Positions 30,690-33,053 of a DNA stretch of 33,053 bases are shown here, one piece after another. A model generated the notes under the pieces. The model was not told where the DNA came from and searched no databases. It saw nothing but the letters and a program-made list of their open reading frames with translations. The stretch comes from Bacteroidaceae bacterium (GTDB lineage Bacteria; Bacteroidota; Bacteroidia; Bacteroidales; Bacteroidaceae): positions 1 through 33,053 of the forward strand of contig JAFQUE010000019.1 of NCBI GenBank assembly GCA_017408685.1, read 5' to 3'. The stretch's first letter is position 1. Each line of letters starts with the position of its first letter. Position numbers and translations under genes: made by a program.

Positions 30690-31058
30690 TTATTTTTCAG
30701 GTTTATATCTTTTGCAAAGTATCTCAATCAGTTCCTCTTTTGTTATACCGAGCATGTCGGCCTTCGCTTTGAACTGCGGCAGTTCATTGCTGAGGAACTC
30801 ATTCTTCACGTTCTCTTTTATACGTGCCACGGCACCGCCCTTCACATAGTAGCCCATACCGCGCTTGTTATAGATTATTTCCTGTGACTCGAGCAGTTGA
30901 TAGGAACGTACAATGGTATTTGGATTCACACCCACCATTGCGCCCATCTCGCGAACCGAAGGTATACGCTCTTCCTCGGGCCACTCGCCACGCACTATCT
31001 TCTCCTGCATAAGGTCTACATTCTGCAGGTAAATGGGTTTATGTTCGTTATATTCCAT
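30690..31058 (-). CDS. GntR-family regulator, YtrA type
   Basis: The 122 residues hold an N-terminal winged helix (PIYLQNVDLMQEKI, IPSVREMGAMVGVNPNTIVRSYQLLE in part, YNKRGMGYYV) and a short helical tail of about 45 residues. The short effector part defines the YtrA subfamily, which normally controls an adjacent ABC transporter. Here the ATPase and permease lie just upstream, with 2 bases to the permease stop. It probably autoregulates the operon through the promoter at 32676. The order is unusual, since YtrA-type regulators commonly come first. Confidence 0.93.
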   Translation of the reverse strand: MEYNEHKPIYLQNVDLMQEKIVRGEWPEEERIPSVREMGAMVGVNPNTIVRSYQLLESQEIIYNKRGMGYYVKGGAVARIKENVKNEFLSNELPQFKAKADMLGITKEELIEILCKRYKPEK

Positions 31059-31060
31059 AA

Positions 31061-31843
31061 TCAGTAGTTTACTTTCTTAATTCGGAAATAGGTTATTGCA
31101 AGGGTAACGCAAATGACCAGCAGGTGCCCCAACGTTGCCAGAGTATTGTAGAGGGCAATGACTTCCTCATATGTATATGCCCTGAAGAACTGCTCCACAC
31201 GGAGTGCCATATTTTCCCAGAACTCTTGTGATGTCAACTGTACGAGTGTTATCGCAAGAAGAGAAAGGAGGAAACCTGCTGTCATATTGAACAGCACCGT
31301 TTTTATTATCTTGCTCTTGCGGAAAATTGAGTTGAACATAACCGCGGTTGAAATAGTCGCAAAAGTAGCCAAAAGGACATTGCCGACAGGTGCGCCAAAG
31401 TCTTCGATGAACACTTCAAACGGGTTATACAGGATTATTCCGGTGAAACGCCCAAGTCCAATGCTTGAAAGAGCATAAAGCACAACATCAGTGAGCGTCA
31501 ATGCCGCGTACACTGCTACCGGGACAACAATGAAAGAGACTATTGCCATTGAAAGCAGTTTCTCGAGAGTGCTGGCCGGTATCATCGCATAACTGTATCC
31601 GCGCTTGCGGTCATTGATATGCTTATAGATGAAATAGGGCGAAAGAAAAATCGCGAAATTATAAAGCACCCCAATGTATCCGCTCCTGTCGGACATTACA
31701 CCGCCTATGGACATCGATAACATCCATGCGGCAACAAGAAAACCGGCAAACACAACAAGTCCTTTAATGTAACGCGGCAGATAGTTCCTGCACTCATATA
31801 CAAACAGTTTGCCAAAACGGCCGAAATCAAATATATCGTTCAT
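31061..31843 (-). CDS. ABC-2-like permease
   Basis: The 260-residue protein is very hydrophobic, with about six membrane helices: near 28-46, 57-73, 94-125, 151-171, 183-205 and 235-255. There is no signal peptide and no ABC motif. It lies 6 bases after the ATPase gene and 2 before the YtrA-type regulator, so it is the membrane part of that transporter. The substrate is not known. Small YtrA-controlled exporters in other bacteria respond to cell-envelope antibiotics, so a detoxification or envelope-stress role is plausible. Confidence 0.87.
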   Translation of the reverse strand: MNDIFDFGRFGKLFVYECRNYLPRYIKGLVVFAGFLVAAWMLSMSIGGVMSDRSGYIGVLYNFAIFLSPYFIYKHINDRKRGYSYAMIPASTLEKLLSMAIVSFIVVPVAVYAALTLTDVVLYALSSIGLGRFTGIILYNPFEVFIEDFGAPVGNVLLATFATISTAVMFNSIFRKSKIIKTVLFNMTAGFLLSLLAITLVQLTSQEFWENMALRVEQFFRAYTYEEVIALYNTLATLGHLLVICVTLAITYFRIKKVNY

Positions 31844-31849
31844 GGTTGC

Positions 31850-32650
31850 TTACTTTATTGAGTTAATGTAGTTGAACAACAGTTCAATGTTTATGCGGCT
31901 CTCCTCGCCCGTGGTGTTCCTGCTTATCGAGCAGCAGCCGCCAAGACCGGGTTCCACATACAGGGCACCTTCGGGAACATTTGACGTGATGTCAAAAGTA
32001 TACTCGCTCTGTATCTCGCTCACACTCCTGTCGAGCAGCACGGCACGCTTGTCAAGAATCATTATGTGGTCGAGCAGATTCTCGACATCCCTTACCTGAT
32101 GAGTGGAGATTATTATTGTGCGCTGTTCGTCCATTGCAGCAGCCACCATCTTACGGAACTCGGCCTTGCTCGGGATATCGAGTCCGTTGGTAGGTTCGTC
32201 AAGAAACAGATAATCGGTCTTGAGCGAAAGCGCAAGTGCAAGGATTGCCCTCTTGCGCTGGCCAAGCGAAAGCGACGTGAACTTGCGATTGGCGTCAATC
32301 TCGAACTCAGACAGTAAGCGGCCGAAAAGCGCATTGTCATAATTGGGATAGAACTGCGACACACCTCCGGCATAATTCCTTATAGACATATCGGGCCCTT
32401 CAAAGTCCTCGGGCACATAGAATATCTTTGAAAGGAAACTCGGTTTGCGCCCGGCAGGCGAACAACCGTCAATCTCAATTGTACCCTGCTTTGTAGTGAG
32501 CAGCCCGCACAACAGTTTGAACATGGTGCTTTTACCAACACCGTTGGCACCAAGCAGACCATATATCCTGCCCGGCCCGAAAACAGTGCTTATGTTATCC
32601 AGGACCTTCTCCGTGGAATAGGCAAACGAAAGATTCTTGACTTCAATCAT
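31850..32650 (-). CDS. ABC transporter ATP-binding protein
   Basis: The 266-residue protein has Walker A GANGVGKST (34-42), Walker B YLFLDEPTNGLD (151-158 for DEPTNGLD) and the H-loop STHQ. The signature is LSLGQRKR (127-134), where Leu replaces the second usual Ser/Gly of LSGGQ; this variant is common in drug-exporter-type ATPases. It ends with a ~60-residue regulatory tail. It is the first gene of the six-gene run and is preceded by its promoter. Confidence 0.94.
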   Translation of the reverse strand: MIEVKNLSFAYSTEKVLDNISTVFGPGRIYGLLGANGVGKSTMFKLLCGLLTTKQGTIEIDGCSPAGRKPSFLSKIFYVPEDFEGPDMSIRNYAGGVSQFYPNYDNALFGRLLSEFEIDANRKFTSLSLGQRKRAILALALSLKTDYLFLDEPTNGLDIPSKAEFRKMVAAAMDEQRTIIISTHQVRDVENLLDHIMILDKRAVLLDRSVSEIQSEYTFDITSNVPEGALYVEPGLGGCCSISRNTTGEESRINIELLFNYINSIK

Positions 32651-32675
32651 AGTGTATTAGTTTATTAGTACACCG

Positions 32676-32708
32676 CAAATATAAAACACATCTTTTCTAC
32701 TTTCCAAA
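32676..32708 (-). promoter_or_regulatory. Promoter for the ATPase-to-sppA operon
   Basis: On the minus strand TTTG (32705-32708), 21 bases and TATATTTG (32676-32683), followed by C, match the Bacteroidetes consensus. It lies 26 bases before the ATPase ATG and is the only convincing promoter I see for the six leftward genes. Confidence 0.75.
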
Positions 32709-32804
32709 CAAAAGAGCAACTTTTTTTTGAAAATTACGGTTCTCGGAGCAAAAAAGGTGAATTTCTGCGTTTTGAACTGAGCCATAACGCATTAAACAGA
32801 AAAC

Positions 32805-32870
32805 CTCAGAAATAGTAACGATGGCAATTTAGCAAAGAAACGCAAGGTAATGAAATAGAACGGTTGCCAA
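32805..32870 (+). repeat. Degenerate intergenic repeat motif, two copies
   Basis: CTCAGAAATA (32805-32814) followed by AACGATGGCAA, and GAAATAGAACGGTTGCCAA (32852-32870), both resemble the minus-strand sequence at 22436-22456 (CTCAGAAATA, C, GAACGGTTGC). The shared 10-mers are exact. The match extends only weakly beyond them. Confidence 0.4.
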
Positions 32871-32890
32871 GTAGAGTTCTCATTATAAAA

Positions 32891-32923
32891 GTTATTGCTC
32901 CCGACTTCGCCAGGAGCAATAAC
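32891..32923. terminator. Intergenic hairpin of unknown purpose
   Basis: Perfect 11-base arms (GTTATTGCTCC at 32891-32901, complement at 32913-32923) surround an 11-base loop. On the minus strand a TTTTAT tail follows. No gene ends nearby in either direction, so it may end an unseen small RNA, or be part of an element. Confidence 0.5.
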
Positions 32924-32941
32924 TGTATTTATGAATATCAC

Positions 32942-32972
32942 TTGATTAAATGAATATAAATAAATAACTTTG
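32942..32972 (+). promoter_or_regulatory. Promoter for the gene at the right edge
   Basis: TTG (32942-32944), 20 bases and TAACTTTG (32965-32972), followed by T, match the Bacteroidetes consensus, 19 bases before an ATG. Confidence 0.7.
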
Positions 32973-32991
32973 TGCATTAAAACATAGCACA

Positions 32992-33053
32992 ATGAATATT
33001 TGGAACACAATATGTAAAGACATATTAGATAAGAAAACAAAGCAAGCAACCGA
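32992..33053 (+). CDS. Start of an unidentified gene, cut by the window end
   Basis: An ATG at 32992 follows a strong promoter by 19 bases and opens a frame with no stop through the last base (20 codons: MNIWNTICKDILDKKTKQAT). The visible part is too short to name. The AT-rich, Lys-rich codon use differs from the GC-richer genes to the left, which could mean a recently acquired gene, but 62 bases cannot show that. Confidence 0.5.
   Translation, partial: MNIWNTICKDILDKKTKQAT

Larger units (their letters stand above)
32709..32941. other. Gene-free divergent gap
   Basis: No credible gene is seen between the two divergent promoters. The gap holds a degenerate repeat (32805-32870) and a hairpin (32891-32923). 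Confidence 0.6.

Noticed and set aside
32792-33049. 85-codon minus-strand frame at the right edge
   Set aside because: It has no promoter, crosses the hairpin and the plus-strand promoter, and has no recognisable features.

Overview
The window is a gene-dense stretch of a Bacteroidales chromosome, most like a gut Bacteroidaceae or Prevotellaceae member. Three things point there. Promoters carry the Bacteroidetes -7 element TANNTTTGY, often with a -33 TTTG or TTG 19-21 bases upstream. The two secreted glycosidases end in type IX secretion-like C-terminal domains. The family set is typical: DUF5683, DUF3822, reverse rubrerythrin, a RelA/SpoT protein next to a LysM transglycosylase, and a short MerR protein behind an M23 peptidase. 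No tRNA, rRNA, insertion sequence, prophage or CRISPR array was seen.

Layout. (1) 1-6833: two secreted glycosidases, a GH2 beta-galactosidase cut by the left edge and a GH84 beta-N-acetylglucosaminidase, both fused to lectin-like domains and suited to host or mucin glycans. (2) 6861-13083: a tight operon parA-parB-DUF5683-transglycosylase-rel joining chromosome partition, wall remodelling and (p)ppGpp metabolism. Its promoter overlaps a long inverted repeat. (3) 13096-17374: a leftward M23 peptidase-MerR pair, divergent from alaS. (4) 17396-21230: a leftward RecD-like helicase, then a rightward operon of an unknown membrane protein, DUF3822 and rsmD, closed by two overlapping hairpins. (5) 21251-22338: a leftward PerR-like regulator and reverse rubrerythrin, a peroxide-defence pair. 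(6) 22525-27632: ABC-F ATPase, M13 lipoprotein peptidase and metA. A 5 x 7-base tandem repeat fills the region just before metA. (7) 27645-32708: a leftward run of six genes from one clear promoter: ABC ATPase, permease, GntR/YtrA-type regulator, SPFH lipoprotein, rhodanese lipoprotein and SppA. (8) 32942-33053: a strong promoter and the first 20 codons of a gene that leaves the window.

Most of this is conserved housekeeping DNA. I do not see a clearly new defence or biosynthetic system. The most interesting candidates are the six-gene envelope locus, the inverted repeat on the parA promoter, the heptamer repeat before metA, the unknown membrane protein before DUF3822/rsmD, and a degenerate intergenic repeat shared by the two largest gene-free gaps.
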